Below, piece after piece: positions 1-5,719 of a DNA stretch of 5,719 nt; positions within the stretch are counted from its first letter, which is position 1, and every line of letters starts with the position of its first letter. Below the pieces are notes generated by a model. It did no database searches. It had not been told where the DNA came from and saw nothing but the letters and a program-made list of their open reading frames with translations. This DNA comes from a bacterium (GTDB taxonomy: Bacteria > Nitrospinota_A > UBA7883 > JACRGQ01), in assembly GCA_021815535.1 (NCBI GenBank), contig JAKAGL010000170.1, positions 1 to 5,719 of the forward strand, read 5' to 3'. The position numbers were made by a program, and so were the translations under genes.

Positions 1-2643
1 GAACGAACGGTTGAACGCTTGGGCGGTGAAGCAATAGAAATTGACCTCCGACTTGAATCCTTGCAGCAAGAAATGCAAAGAAAGGCGGAAGAACTGACCG
101 CCCTTGTTGCCCGGCTGGAACAAAAAAACGAAGAGGCGAGCCACAAACGGAAAGCTCTCACCACAGTGCAAGAGGAAATCGCCGCCATAACGCGTGAAAT
201 TTCCTTTTCCGAACGAGAAGGCGTCGGTGCTTCGAGCCGCCTTTCCCAAGCGGGGTCGGCGCTCGCATCAAATCGAACGCGGGTGGAGATTCAAGAGAAG
301 CGCGCTGCATATATAGAGCGGGAACGTATCGAAGCCGAAGCCGCACGCGCAAACATTGCGTGTCAACGTGATGATAAATTCAACACATTGGCTGGACGCG
401 AAGAACGCTTTACCTCACTGCAAAAAGAATTGGCCGATCTGACCGAGCGGAAAAACGCTCTTGTTCAACAAAGAAAGGAAAAAGAAGTTGCGGTCAATGA
501 GGCGAAAACCCGCTTGACCCAACTTGCCGCGCGTCGGGAATCGCTGAAAGAAATTGACGAAAAGAACGAAGGCTTCCAGGAAGGCATTCGACGACTACTC
601 AAGCTGAAAGCGGAAAACAACAGCGTGGCATCACGCCTCAAGGGATCGCTCGCAGACCGGCTGAAAGCCGATACGCGCATAGAAACGGCACTTGAAACCG
701 TGTTGGGTGAAAAGCTTCAGGCGCTCATCACAGCCGAGCCAGCGGAAGCGGTGGCCGCCATCGAGCTGTTGCGCGAAGGGAACATGGGACGCGGCACCTT
801 CCTCCCCCTCGCCGATGGCCGAAATGGAATGTCCGCTCCATCCCTCGTGGGACATGAGGGGGTTATCGGATATGCCGCCGACCTGGTGAACACCGATGAC
901 GAACTTAAGCCGCTTGTACACCGATTGTTGCATGAAGTGGTCTTTGTGGAGAACATCGACGCGGCGTTGCGTCTTCACAAAGCGCTTGGTGTTACCTGCG
1001 TGACTTTGCGCGGTGATGTACTAGACCGGAGCGGCCTCATTTCCGGCGGCTCCGCGGGTCCTGCTGCCGGCGGCATCCTGCAACGCAAGCGGACAATTGA
1101 AGAACTGGCCACCGCCATTGGCGAACATGAAGAGAGCCTCGCCTCGCTGAATAATCAAATGAGGGAAACACTTGCAGAACTGGCCGCAGTGGAACAGGCC
1201 GTGAGTGAAAATGCGAAGGCTTTGAAGGAAGAGGAACTTCACCTCGTTCATGAACGGAAAGATATCGAGAGCTTGGACAATGAAATAAAACGCCAGAATC
1301 AGCGGCTGGAAACTTTGGGTATCGAGGCCAATTCACTCGCGCTTGAACGGGATAGCTTAAGAGCAGAAATAGAAAAAGGGGAAGCCTCTATTGCGGAGAT
1401 CAGCCGCGTAAAGGCGGAACTTGATAAAGAAATCGAGGCCGCGCGCGAACGCCAGAACGAGTGCCGTCAACGGTTATCCAGCATCCAACAGGATGTAACC
1501 GAAACCGAAGTGGCGCTCACCACTCTGAAAGGTGAGCAAAATATGGCGCAGGCCGACAAATCAAGGCTAGAGAATTCCCAGAGGGAAAATTACAGCCGTA
1601 TTGGTATCGTCCGTGCGGAGATAGAAGCGGCCAACCGCCGTAAAAAAGAGCTGGAAGATGCCATATCAGGTTTGAAGGAAGAAATCCACGAAAACCTCGA
1701 CAAACGGCATGAACTTTCCGGACAATTACAGAAACTTGGCGAGCAATACGAATCGCTGCGCAGTGAACTGGAAAAACTTGATGAGGAAGTCCGTAATCAT
1801 GCGGTAACACTGGAGCAGGCTCGGGAATCGTTGGGTGAAGCAAAACTTCGCCACAGCGAAACCGTTCTCCGGATGCACACGCTGGCGGACCGGGCTATCG
1901 AATACGGCCTTACCATGGACGAGATCACCGCCTTCGATACTGCTGAATTAAACATTGAAGAAAGCCAGGCACGCTTGCTGGAGCTTCGCGAACAAATCGC
2001 CAAGATTGGCGACGTAAACCTTGAAGCCATAGAGGATTTCCGCCAAGTGGAAGAACGGGTCGTTTTTCTCACCGCCCAGCGTGATGATCTCTTGAAATCC
2101 ATCGAAGGACTGCAAAAGGTTATCGACAAAATCAATCACACCACCAAGCAGCTTTTCGAGGATACGTTTGTGGTGGTCCGTGATAATTTCAAGGAGCTGT
2201 TCGTCCGCCTGTTCAACGGCGGCGAAGCCGACATGATCCTGACCGATGAAAACAACGTATTGGAAAGCGGCATAGAGATCATCGCCCGGCCTCCCGGCAA
2301 GAAACGGCAACAACTTACATTGCTCTCCATGGGGGAAAAGTCAATGACCGCCGTTGCGGTTCTCTTTTCGGTTTTCAAGGTGAAGCCTTCACCTTTCTGC
2401 CTTCTTGACGAAGTTGACGCGCCGCTGGACGACGCCAACATCGGTCGGTTCAAGGGCATTCTGCGCGAGTTTACCGACCGCACGCAATTTTTGGTGATCA
2501 CTCACAACCAAAAGACTATGGCTTTTGCCGACCGTCTTTACGGCATCACTATGCAAGAACCTGGCGTATCGAAGATTCTTTCAGTCGATTTGGTTGATAC
2601 TGAAGACTCTAGCCGAGAACGATTGCAGCTGGTACACGCATAG
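1..2643 (+). CDS. smc: Chromosome segregation protein Smc, 5'-truncated by the window edge
   Basis: Condensin ATPase subunit that dimerises at its hinge and, with ScpA/ScpB, loops and compacts newly replicated DNA in the nucleoid. The frame is open from base 1, so the TTG at 19 is an internal codon. The head with Walker A and part of the first coil, perhaps 290-310 residues, lie upstream. Numbering from the codon at 19: heptad-rich, Glu/Lys/Arg-rich coil to about 200; hinge about 205-345, ending in the typical RSGLISGGS segment; returning coil about 355-700; conserved IGDVNLEAIEDF at 663-674; C-terminal ATPase lobe about 710-874. That lobe carries the ABC signature LSMGE (769-773), Walker B FCLLDEVDAPLDD with D797 and catalytic E798, and the H-loop ITHN with H829. 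The signature is usually LSGGE, so M771 is unusual. VKPSPFCLLDEVDAPLDD and the closing EPGVSK are typical of Smc, not MukB or RecN. No frameshift is seen. No ftsY or scp gene follows; a spacer with a hairpin separates it from the next gene. Confidence 0.97.
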   Translation, partial: ERTVERLGGEAIEIDLRLESLQQEMQRKAEELTALVARLEQKNEEASHKRKALTTVQEEIAAITREISFSEREGVGASSRLSQAGSALASNRTRVEIQEKRAAYIERERIEAEAARANIACQRDDKFNTLAGREERFTSLQKELADLTERKNALVQQRKEKEVAVNEAKTRLTQLAARRESLKEIDEKNEGFQEGIRRLLKLKAENNSVASRLKGSLADRLKADTRIETALETVLGEKLQALITAEPAEAVAAIELLREGNMGRGTFLPLADGRNGMSAPSLVGHEGVIGYAADLVNTDDELKPLVHRLLHEVVFVENIDAALRLHKALGVTCVTLRGDVLDRSGLISGGSAGPAAGGILQRKRTIEELATAIGEHEESLASLNNQMRETLAELAAVEQAVSENAKALKEEELHLVHERKDIESLDNEIKRQNQRLETLGIEANSLALERDSLRAEIEKGEASIAEISRVKAELDKEIEAARERQNECRQRLSSIQQDVTETEVALTTLKGEQNMAQADKSRLENSQRENYSRIGIVRAEIEAANRRKKELEDAISGLKEEIHENLDKRHELSGQLQKLGEQYESLRSELEKLDEEVRNHAVTLEQARESLGEAKLRHSETVLRMHTLADRAIEYGLTMDEITAFDTAELNIEESQARLLELREQIAKIGDVNLEAIEDFRQVEERVVFLTAQRDDLLKSIEGLQKVIDKINHTTKQLFEDTFVVVRDNFKELFVRLFNGGEADMILTDENNVLESGIEIIARPPGKKRQQLTLLSMGEKSMTAVAVLFSVFKVKPSPFCLLDEVDAPLDDANIGRFKGILREFTDRTQFLVITHNQKTMAFADRLYGITMQEPGVSKILSVDLVDTEDSSRERLQLVHA

Positions 2644-2659
2644 GCTTCCCGATGAGTAT

Positions 2660-2698
2660 CCGGTTCATCCACCGGCGTTACGGTAGTGGATGAACCGG
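2660..2698 (+). terminator. Perfect 13-bp hairpin after smc, possible terminator
   Basis: The arms 2660-2672 (CCGGTTCATCCAC) and 2686-2698 are exact reverse complements around a 13-nt loop, starting 17 nt after the smc stop. The stem is long enough to end transcription or protect the smc mRNA 3' end. The following bases (TCATCATTTACC) are not a clean U-tract, so a canonical Rho-independent terminator is uncertain. A 3'-end stabilising hairpin or a protein-binding palindrome is the alternative. Confidence 0.55.
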
Positions 2699-2777
2699 TC
2701 ATCATTTACCGCGGACATGAAAAAGCAAATTCGTCAAGCATCTTAAAAGCTGTTTAAAAATATTTTCTTATCGCACG

Positions 2778-2805
2778 TTGACAATAATCGGATTTTTGCT
2801 ACCAT
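2778..2805 (+). promoter_or_regulatory. Sigma70-type promoter for the Fis-like gene
   Basis: A perfect -35 TTGACA (2778-2783) is followed after 16 bp by TACCAT (2800-2805, 4 of 6 to TATAAT). TG at 2797-2798 is placed as an extended -10 (TGnTACCAT). An A/T-rich stretch (about 2741-2770) upstream of the -35 could act as an UP element. The expected start near 2812 gives a leader of about 60-75 nt. It lies past the smc hairpin and before the only downstream gene on this strand, which fits an independent transcription unit. No start site has been mapped. Confidence 0.6.
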
Positions 2806-2870
2806 TACATCCATACTCAGTGTCGATTTGGGGAGTTGGAGTGGTTGCTTCGTAATTTTATTTTCTTCGG

Positions 2871-3119
2871 ATGTTTTTTTCATTTATGACGAACACTATT
2901 GATGACGTCCTTAACCGGGCGCTTAAAGACCACTTATCGAAAATGCGTTCAGTGCCGAACGGGCATTTGCACGATATGATTATGGCGGCGGTCGAGAAAT
3001 CGCTTCTAAAAATGGTAATCAGCGAAACCGACGGAAATCAGTCGGATGCCTCGCGCATTCTCGGCATTAACCGCAACACACTACGCAAAAAAATCAAAGA
3101 ATATCGATTGGAAATATAA
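2871..3119 (+). CDS. Fis-family DNA-binding protein (small, stand-alone HTH_8)
   Basis: Small nucleoid-associated or transcriptional DNA-binding protein, expected to act as a homodimer that bends DNA. The 82 residues are one Fis-like domain: dimerisation helices at about 11-24 (DDVLNRALKDHL) and 32-53 (HLHDMIMAAVEKSLLKMVI), then the helix-turn-helix at about 55-78 with the hallmark pieces GNQSDASRILGINRN and TLRKKIKEY. From recalled E. coli Fis (98 aa, [25 protein letters not shown]) the similarity covers nearly the whole chain. Only about 13 residues precede LNRALKDHL, so the N-terminal beta-hairpin arm that E. coli Fis uses to activate DNA invertases is largely absent. Start choice is open: ATG 2871 gives a hydrophobic MFFSF lead; ATG 2886 gives MTNTIDDV, a more natural 77-aa Fis. 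Neither has a Shine-Dalgarno at normal spacing. The same fold forms the C-terminus of NtrC-type activators, but no AAA+ domain precedes it, so this is a free protein and not a gene remnant with any visible upstream part. I assign no symbol because an orthologous role is unproven. Confidence 0.88.
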   Translation: MFFSFMTNTIDDVLNRALKDHLSKMRSVPNGHLHDMIMAAVEKSLLKMVISETDGNQSDASRILGINRNTLRKKIKEYRLEI

Positions 3120-3182
3120 AGCGGGTGTTAATGACGTGGCTTTTCCCCACTATACGCATAAGCGCCTCGTAGCTTTATAGTA

Positions 3183-3210
3183 TTGATGCTATTTCTTCTG
3201 CTGGCATAAC
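3183..3210 (+). promoter_or_regulatory. Weak candidate promoter for the thiamine-binding-family gene
   Basis: TTGATG (3183-3188, 4 of 6 to TTGACA) and CATAAC (3205-3210, 4 of 6 to TATAAT) are separated by 16 bp, about 20 bp before the start codon. No terminator-like hairpin with a U-tract is visible between the Fis-like stop and this gene, so read-through from the upstream promoter is equally possible. Matches this weak occur by chance. Confidence 0.22.
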
Positions 3211-3231
3211 CACCGTATTTTTGGAGGGTAT

Positions 3232-3540
3232 ATGGTCTTGCTCGAATTCAGCATGACGCCGCTTGACAAGGGTGAAAGCGTAAGCGAGTACGTTGCTCGC
3301 TCGGTTGATATTATCGATAAAAGCGGTCTTCCCTACCGTCTCAACCCCATGGGAACGGTTATCGAAGGAGAATTCGACCAAGTGATGGAAGTGGTAAAAG
3401 AATGTTTTGAGCGAATGTCTCTTGATTGCCGCCGCATCTCAACTACCATTAAAATCGATTACCGCAAGGGAAAATCAGGGCGGCTTGATTCCAAAATAGA
3501 AAGCGTGAAAAAGCGTCTTGGCCGCGACATCAAAAATTGA
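3232..3540 (+). CDS. MTH1187/UPF0045-family thiamine-binding protein
   Basis: Small cytoplasmic protein of the MTH1187/YqgV family (Pfam Thiamine_BP, formerly UPF0045). Family members have a ferredoxin-like fold and assemble into oligomers; some bind thiamine or related pyrimidines, but the cellular role is not settled. The 102 residues show the family pattern throughout: N-terminal strand LLEFSMTPLDKGESVSEYVA (3-22), SGLPYRLNPMGTVIEGEFD (31-49), which includes the characteristic MGT-EGE turn, and the C-terminal RISTTIKIDYRKG (68-80) before a basic helix. Length matches the usual size of about 95-105 aa. The ATG has a strong Shine-Dalgarno GGAGGG (3223-3228), slightly close at 3 nt. There is no signal peptide or membrane segment. 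No thiamine synthesis, salvage or transport gene is in the window, so context does not clarify its job. Family membership is firm; ligand and role are inference. Confidence 0.92.
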   Translation: MVLLEFSMTPLDKGESVSEYVARSVDIIDKSGLPYRLNPMGTVIEGEFDQVMEVVKECFERMSLDCRRISTTIKIDYRKGKSGRLDSKIESVKKRLGRDIKN

Positions 3541-3552
3541 TGTTTCATGTAC

Positions 3553-3596
3553 ATTTCCACGCGTCCTTAAATCCGGATGACAAAGACGCCGGAAAT
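3553..3596. terminator. Imperfect hairpin between convergent genes
   Basis: ATTTCC (3553-3558) pairs with GGAAAT (3591-3596), and GCGTC (3561-3565) with GACGC (3585-3589). This gives an 11-bp stem with an AC/C internal bulge and a 19-nt loop. It fills the spacer between the + strand thiamine-binding-family gene and the - strand folE stop, where a bidirectional terminator is expected. Neither side has a good U-tract, so function is uncertain. Confidence 0.35.
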
Positions 3597-4150
3597 TAAA
3601 ATGGCCGCTTGAGGGCAATCAGGTTCAGGAATTCGGAACGAGTGCGATTATCTGACCTGAATATACCGAGCATCGAGGACGTGACGGCATAGCTGTTCTC
3701 TTTTTGCACTCCCCGCATGCACATGCAAAGATGCCGGGCTTCCATAACCACTCCGACCCCCTGCGGTTTCACATGATTGCGGATGGTTTCCGCGATCTGT
3801 GTGGTAAGCCGTTCTTGCACCTGTAGTCGGCGGGAAAAAGCCTCGACAAGACGGGGGAGCTTTGAAAGACCGATGATCTTTCCATCGGGGATGTACGCAA
3901 TGTGGGCCTTGCCAAAGAACGGAAGCATGTGGTGTTCACACATGCTGTAGAACTCTATGTCCTTGACCAACACCATCTCATTGTACGTTTCGTCGAAAAG
4001 CGCTTCATTGATAAGCGCATCAATATCGACGCTGTAACCGGAGGTCAGGGACTGTAAGGATTTTTCAACACGCCTGGGAGTATCACGCAATCCCTGACGA
4101 TCGGGGTCTTCTCCGATAGCGCGCAGGATTTCTCTGACAGCCTTTTCCAA
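3596..4150 (-). CDS. folE: GTP cyclohydrolase I (FolE, type IA)
   Basis: Converts GTP to 7,8-dihydroneopterin triphosphate and formate, the first step of tetrahydrofolate (and often queuosine precursor) synthesis; a cytosolic, zinc-dependent toroidal homodecamer. The 184 residues align with the family end to end. The N-terminal helical part has [16 protein letters not shown] (13-28). The catalytic core has the zinc/active-site motif [19 protein letters not shown], with C71, H73 and H74, then [20 protein letters not shown] (94-113), and RHLCMCMRG with H140 and the second zinc cysteine C142. The C-terminal [10 protein letters not shown] (169-178) is also typical. All three expected zinc ligands (C71, H74, C142) are present, so activity is likely, and this is the classical Zn enzyme and not FolE2. 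The start is TTG (4148-4150), supported by AGGGGA 7 nt upstream and by the absence of any in-frame ATG/GTG before an upstream stop. It begins 40 nt after the HU gene on the same strand, with no hairpin between, so co-transcription with HU is likely. No other folate gene is adjacent. Confidence 0.97.
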   Translation of the reverse strand: MEKAVREILRAIGEDPDRQGLRDTPRRVEKSLQSLTSGYSVDIDALINEALFDETYNEMVLVKDIEFYSMCEHHMLPFFGKAHIAYIPDGKIIGLSKLPRLVEAFSRRLQVQERLTTQIAETIRNHVKPQGVGVVMEARHLCMCMRGVQKENSYAVTSSMLGIFRSDNRTRSEFLNLIALKRPF

Positions 4151-4157
4151 TATTATT

Positions 4158-4163
4158 TCCCCT
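4158..4163 (-). promoter_or_regulatory. Ribosome binding site supporting the TTG start of folE
   Basis: AGGGGA on the - strand lies 7 nt before the TTG at 4150. The in-frame sequence upstream runs to a TAA at 4199-4201 without an ATG, GTG or other TTG, so this site fixes the rare start codon. A TTG start may lower FolE translation relative to its neighbours (inference). Confidence 0.7.
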
Positions 4164-4190
4164 GCAAACGAAAAATGGGCGGAGTGGAGG

Positions 4191-4466
4191 TCAGGTGTTT
4201 ACCGCAGCCTTAAAATATTTGCCGGCCTTGAAGCGCACAACCTTGCGGGCGGTAATGTTCGCCTCTTCCCCGGTTTTAGGGTTGCGCCCGATCCGTTCCC
4301 TTTTTTGGCGTACTTGAAAAGAACCAAACCGCCGCAGAATGACGCTATCTCCACTTCCAAGGGTTTCCTTGACAAGCGATATGATCGTTTCTACGGCAAG
4401 TTCGGCTTCCGGCTTTTGAAGCCCCGCCTGTTCCGAAATCTTATTAACGATATCGATCTTGGTCAT
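4191..4466 (-). CDS. HU/IHF-family nucleoid DNA-binding protein
   Basis: Small histone-like protein that dimerises, binds and bends DNA in the nucleoid. The 91 residues show the whole family plan: helical dimerisation part [16 protein letters not shown] to about residue 38, the turn RRFGSF (45-50), then the DNA-embracing beta arm containing [11 protein letters not shown] (58-68), with P63 as the conserved residue that intercalates between base pairs, and the C-terminal [19 protein letters not shown] (71-89). R46 stands where most HU proteins have glycine (GFGSF). The ITARKVV segment is shared with IHF-alpha-type members, so HU and IHF subunit cannot be told apart; a single-gene HU-like homodimer is the simplest reading. 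The ATG has a strong GAGGAG at 4472-4477, 5 nt upstream. It lies 64 nt after dxr and 40 nt before folE, on the same strand, with a candidate promoter in the dxr spacer. Confidence 0.95.
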   Translation of the reverse strand: MTKIDIVNKISEQAGLQKPEAELAVETIISLVKETLGSGDSVILRRFGSFQVRQKRERIGRNPKTGEEANITARKVVRFKAGKYFKAAVNT

Positions 4467-4499
4467 GCCATCTCCTCAATATAGAAACGATTACCGAAA

Positions 4500-4528
4500 T
4501 ATATAGCACACTTCCCGGCGGTGCACAA
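4500..4528 (-). promoter_or_regulatory. Extended -10 promoter candidate for the HU gene
   Basis: On the - strand, TGC (4506-4508) directly precedes TATATA (4500-4505, 5 of 6 to TATAAT), forming an extended -10. A poor -35 TTGTGC (4523-4528, 3 of 6) lies at 17 bp. The predicted start near 4493 gives a leader of about 27 nt that includes the HU ribosome binding site. It would let HU and folE be expressed independently of dxr. Confidence 0.5.
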
Positions 4529-4545
4529 ACTCAAATACGCCGCCG
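4516..4545 (-). terminator. Short GC-rich hairpin across the dxr stop codon
   Basis: CGGCGG (4516-4521) and CCGCCG (4540-4545) can form a 6-bp GC stem with an 18-nt loop in the dxr transcript, spanning its stop codon and the -35 region of the HU promoter candidate. No U-tract follows. It may only attenuate read-through or be coincidental in a GC-rich codon run. Confidence 0.22.
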
Positions 4546-5697
4546 TTTCCGGCAAAACACCCGCGCATGTGCCCGGGCGGTACCGTCGGCTTCCATCACT
4601 GTTTCCAAGCTTACTGCCCGCGTGTCAGGCATTTTATCCATAGTCTTTTCTATAATGCGGGGGATATCGATATATCGGATTTGGCCTGCCAAAAACTCTT
4701 CTACTGCCACTTCATTGGCGGCATTCATTGCAGCGGGAAAAACACCTCCCCTGAGTATCGATTCATAAGCAAGCCGCAGGCAGGGAAACCGTTTAATGTC
4801 GGGTTTAAAGAATTCGAGCCGCCCCACATCGGTAAAAGAAATGGCACTAAGCCGGGACGCGGGCCAGCGATCCGGATAGGAAAGCGCATACGCAATTGGC
4901 ACACGCATGTCGGGAAGACCAATCTGCGCCATAACAGAGGTATCAACAAACTCGACCATTGAGTGGATAATGCTCTGGGGATGTATGACAACTTCTATCT
5001 TCTCGGCTGGCATATCGTAGAGCCATCGGGCTTCTATTACCTCAAGCCCCTTGTTCATCATCGTGGAACTGTCGATGGTGATTTTACGCCCCATTTTCCA
5101 GCGGGGATGCTTGAGTGCCTGAGCGACAGTCACTTTTTTGATTTCGGCTGCGGTGGCATGCAGGAACGGTCCGCCGGAGGCAGTCAGAATTAATTTTTTA
5201 ACGCGGTAACGCGGCTCACCATTGAGGCACTGCCAAATAGCTGAGTGTTCACTGTCAATAGGAAGAATTTGAGCATCATATTTTCGCGCAGCAGACATCA
5301 TAATCGAGCCCGCCATTACCAACGGCTCCTTGTTGGCAAGAGCAACCCGTATTCCCTGTTTTATGGCGGCAAGAGCCGGAATAAGCCCAGCGGCACCGAC
5401 AATGGCCGATACCACCAGATCCGGTTTTAGAGCCTCCACCAATTCTGTGGCTCCATGCGGGCCGGCAAACAGCTTGGTGGCTGGGTGTACAGATGCTTTC
5501 AACTCCTTCCACGCCACTTCGTGTACGATTGCGGCCTTTTTTGGCTTGAATTCCTTAATCTGTGCGGCAAGCTCTTTTACATTGCTTTGCGCAGCCAACC
5601 CCACCACCTGCAATTTATCAGGATTGGCACGCACTACATCAAGGCAGTTCTTGCCTATGGAACCGGTGGAACCAAGAATGAGTACTTTTCGTTTCAC
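4531..5697 (-). CDS. dxr: 1-deoxy-D-xylulose 5-phosphate reductoisomerase
   Basis: Cytosolic, NADPH- and divalent-metal-dependent enzyme of the MEP pathway. It rearranges and reduces DXP to 2-C-methyl-D-erythritol 4-phosphate, the committed step to isoprenoids, and is the family target of fosmidomycin. The 388 residues are full length. In order: NADPH-binding GSTGSIG (9-15); ALANKEPLVMAG (119-130), where E. coli has ANKES; metal-binding PIDSEHSAIWQ (146-156), with D148 and E150; substrate-phosphate loop ASGGPF (173-178); flexible lid with HPRW (197-200); and DSSTMMNKGLEVIEARW (209-225), with N215, K216 and metal ligand E219. All key residues are present. The C-terminal helical domain includes AAMNAANEVAVEEF, and the end is an unusually basic KRRRI. 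The start is GTG at 5695-5697, chosen because the conserved fold begins at once; the Shine-Dalgarno is poor. The GTGA there overlaps a TGA in the next frame, so a gene just upstream (cdsA in many genomes, not visible here) may be translationally coupled. The usual 3' neighbour rseP is missing; HU follows instead. Confidence 0.97.
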   Translation of the reverse strand: MKRKVLILGSTGSIGKNCLDVVRANPDKLQVVGLAAQSNVKELAAQIKEFKPKKAAIVHEVAWKELKASVHPATKLFAGPHGATELVEALKPDLVVSAIVGAAGLIPALAAIKQGIRVALANKEPLVMAGSIMMSAARKYDAQILPIDSEHSAIWQCLNGEPRYRVKKLILTASGGPFLHATAAEIKKVTVAQALKHPRWKMGRKITIDSSTMMNKGLEVIEARWLYDMPAEKIEVVIHPQSIIHSMVEFVDTSVMAQIGLPDMRVPIAYALSYPDRWPASRLSAISFTDVGRLEFFKPDIKRFPCLRLAYESILRGGVFPAAMNAANEVAVEEFLAGQIRYIDIPRIIEKTMDKMPDTRAVSLETVMEADGTARAHARVFCRKRRRI

Positions 5698-5719
5698 GAT
5701 ACTCGGCCGGCCAATGCAA

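Noticed and set aside
631..978. 115-aa reading frame on the - strand inside smc
   Set aside because: It lies wholly under the conserved Smc hinge, has no recognisable domain, and is one of several antisense frames expected in this codon usage.
1517..2501. Several 108-121 aa - strand reading frames under the 3' half of smc
   Set aside because: They overlap each other and the conserved ATPase lobe, and their compositions look like mirror translations of the coiled-coil and Walker B region.
2741..2770. A/T-rich tract as a Fis autoregulatory site
   Set aside because: It fits an UP element or Fis-like site loosely, but no 15-bp segment shows the G and C flanks expected at both ends of a Fis site.
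3177..3192. 16-bp imperfect palindrome (ATAGTATTGATGCTAT) before the thiamine-binding-family gene
   Set aside because: The stem is only 6 bp, A/T-rich and has a wobble pair; too weak to call an operator or a riboswitch. No THI-box-like conserved sequence is seen in the 112-nt spacer.
4567..4962. 131-aa + strand reading frame opposite dxr
   Set aside because: It is antisense to fully conserved dxr and resembles no family I know.
1..5719. Mobile element, CRISPR array, toxin-antitoxin or defence system
   Set aside because: No transposase, recombinase, direct-repeat array, terminal inverted repeats or known defence domain was found; every long frame is explained by housekeeping genes.

Overview
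This 5.7 kb window is bacterial chromosome of middling GC with ordinary housekeeping content. I see no phage, transposon, CRISPR, tRNA or rRNA signal. On the + strand lie the 3' three quarters of a condensin gene (smc), a stand-alone Fis-type DNA-binding protein and a small MTH1187/UPF0045-family thiamine-binding protein. On the - strand, converging on them, lie dxr (MEP isoprenoid pathway), an HU/IHF-family protein and folE (GTP cyclohydrolase I). The lineage cannot be fixed from this sequence. A true Smc rather than MukB, a free-standing Fis, the MEP pathway and FolE fit a Gram-negative-type bacterium, either a proteobacterium outside the MukB group or a candidate phylum with similar gene content.

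Layout: 1-2643 smc, its 5' end outside the window. 2644-2870 is a spacer with a perfect 13-bp hairpin just after smc, then an A/T-rich stretch and a strong promoter-like sequence (perfect TTGACA and an extended -10). 2871-3119 is the Fis-like gene. 3120-3231 is a short spacer. 3232-3540 is the thiamine-binding-family gene. 3541-3595 is a convergent spacer with an imperfect hairpin. 3596-4150 (-) is folE, 4191-4466 (-) HU and 4531-5697 (-) dxr. The GTGA at the dxr start suggests overlap with another gene just beyond the window edge.

How the genes relate: three proteins that shape or bind the chromosome (Smc, Fis, HU) lie within about 4.5 kb, mixed with two cofactor/precursor enzymes (Dxr, FolE). 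The - strand genes are closely spaced and may be partly co-transcribed, although HU has a plausible promoter of its own. No previously undescribed system is evident. The points most worth a second look are the altered ABC signature motif of Smc (LSMGE), the short N-terminus of the Fis-like protein with a Phe-rich mini-ORF ending on its possible start codon, and the unusual dxr-HU-folE order.
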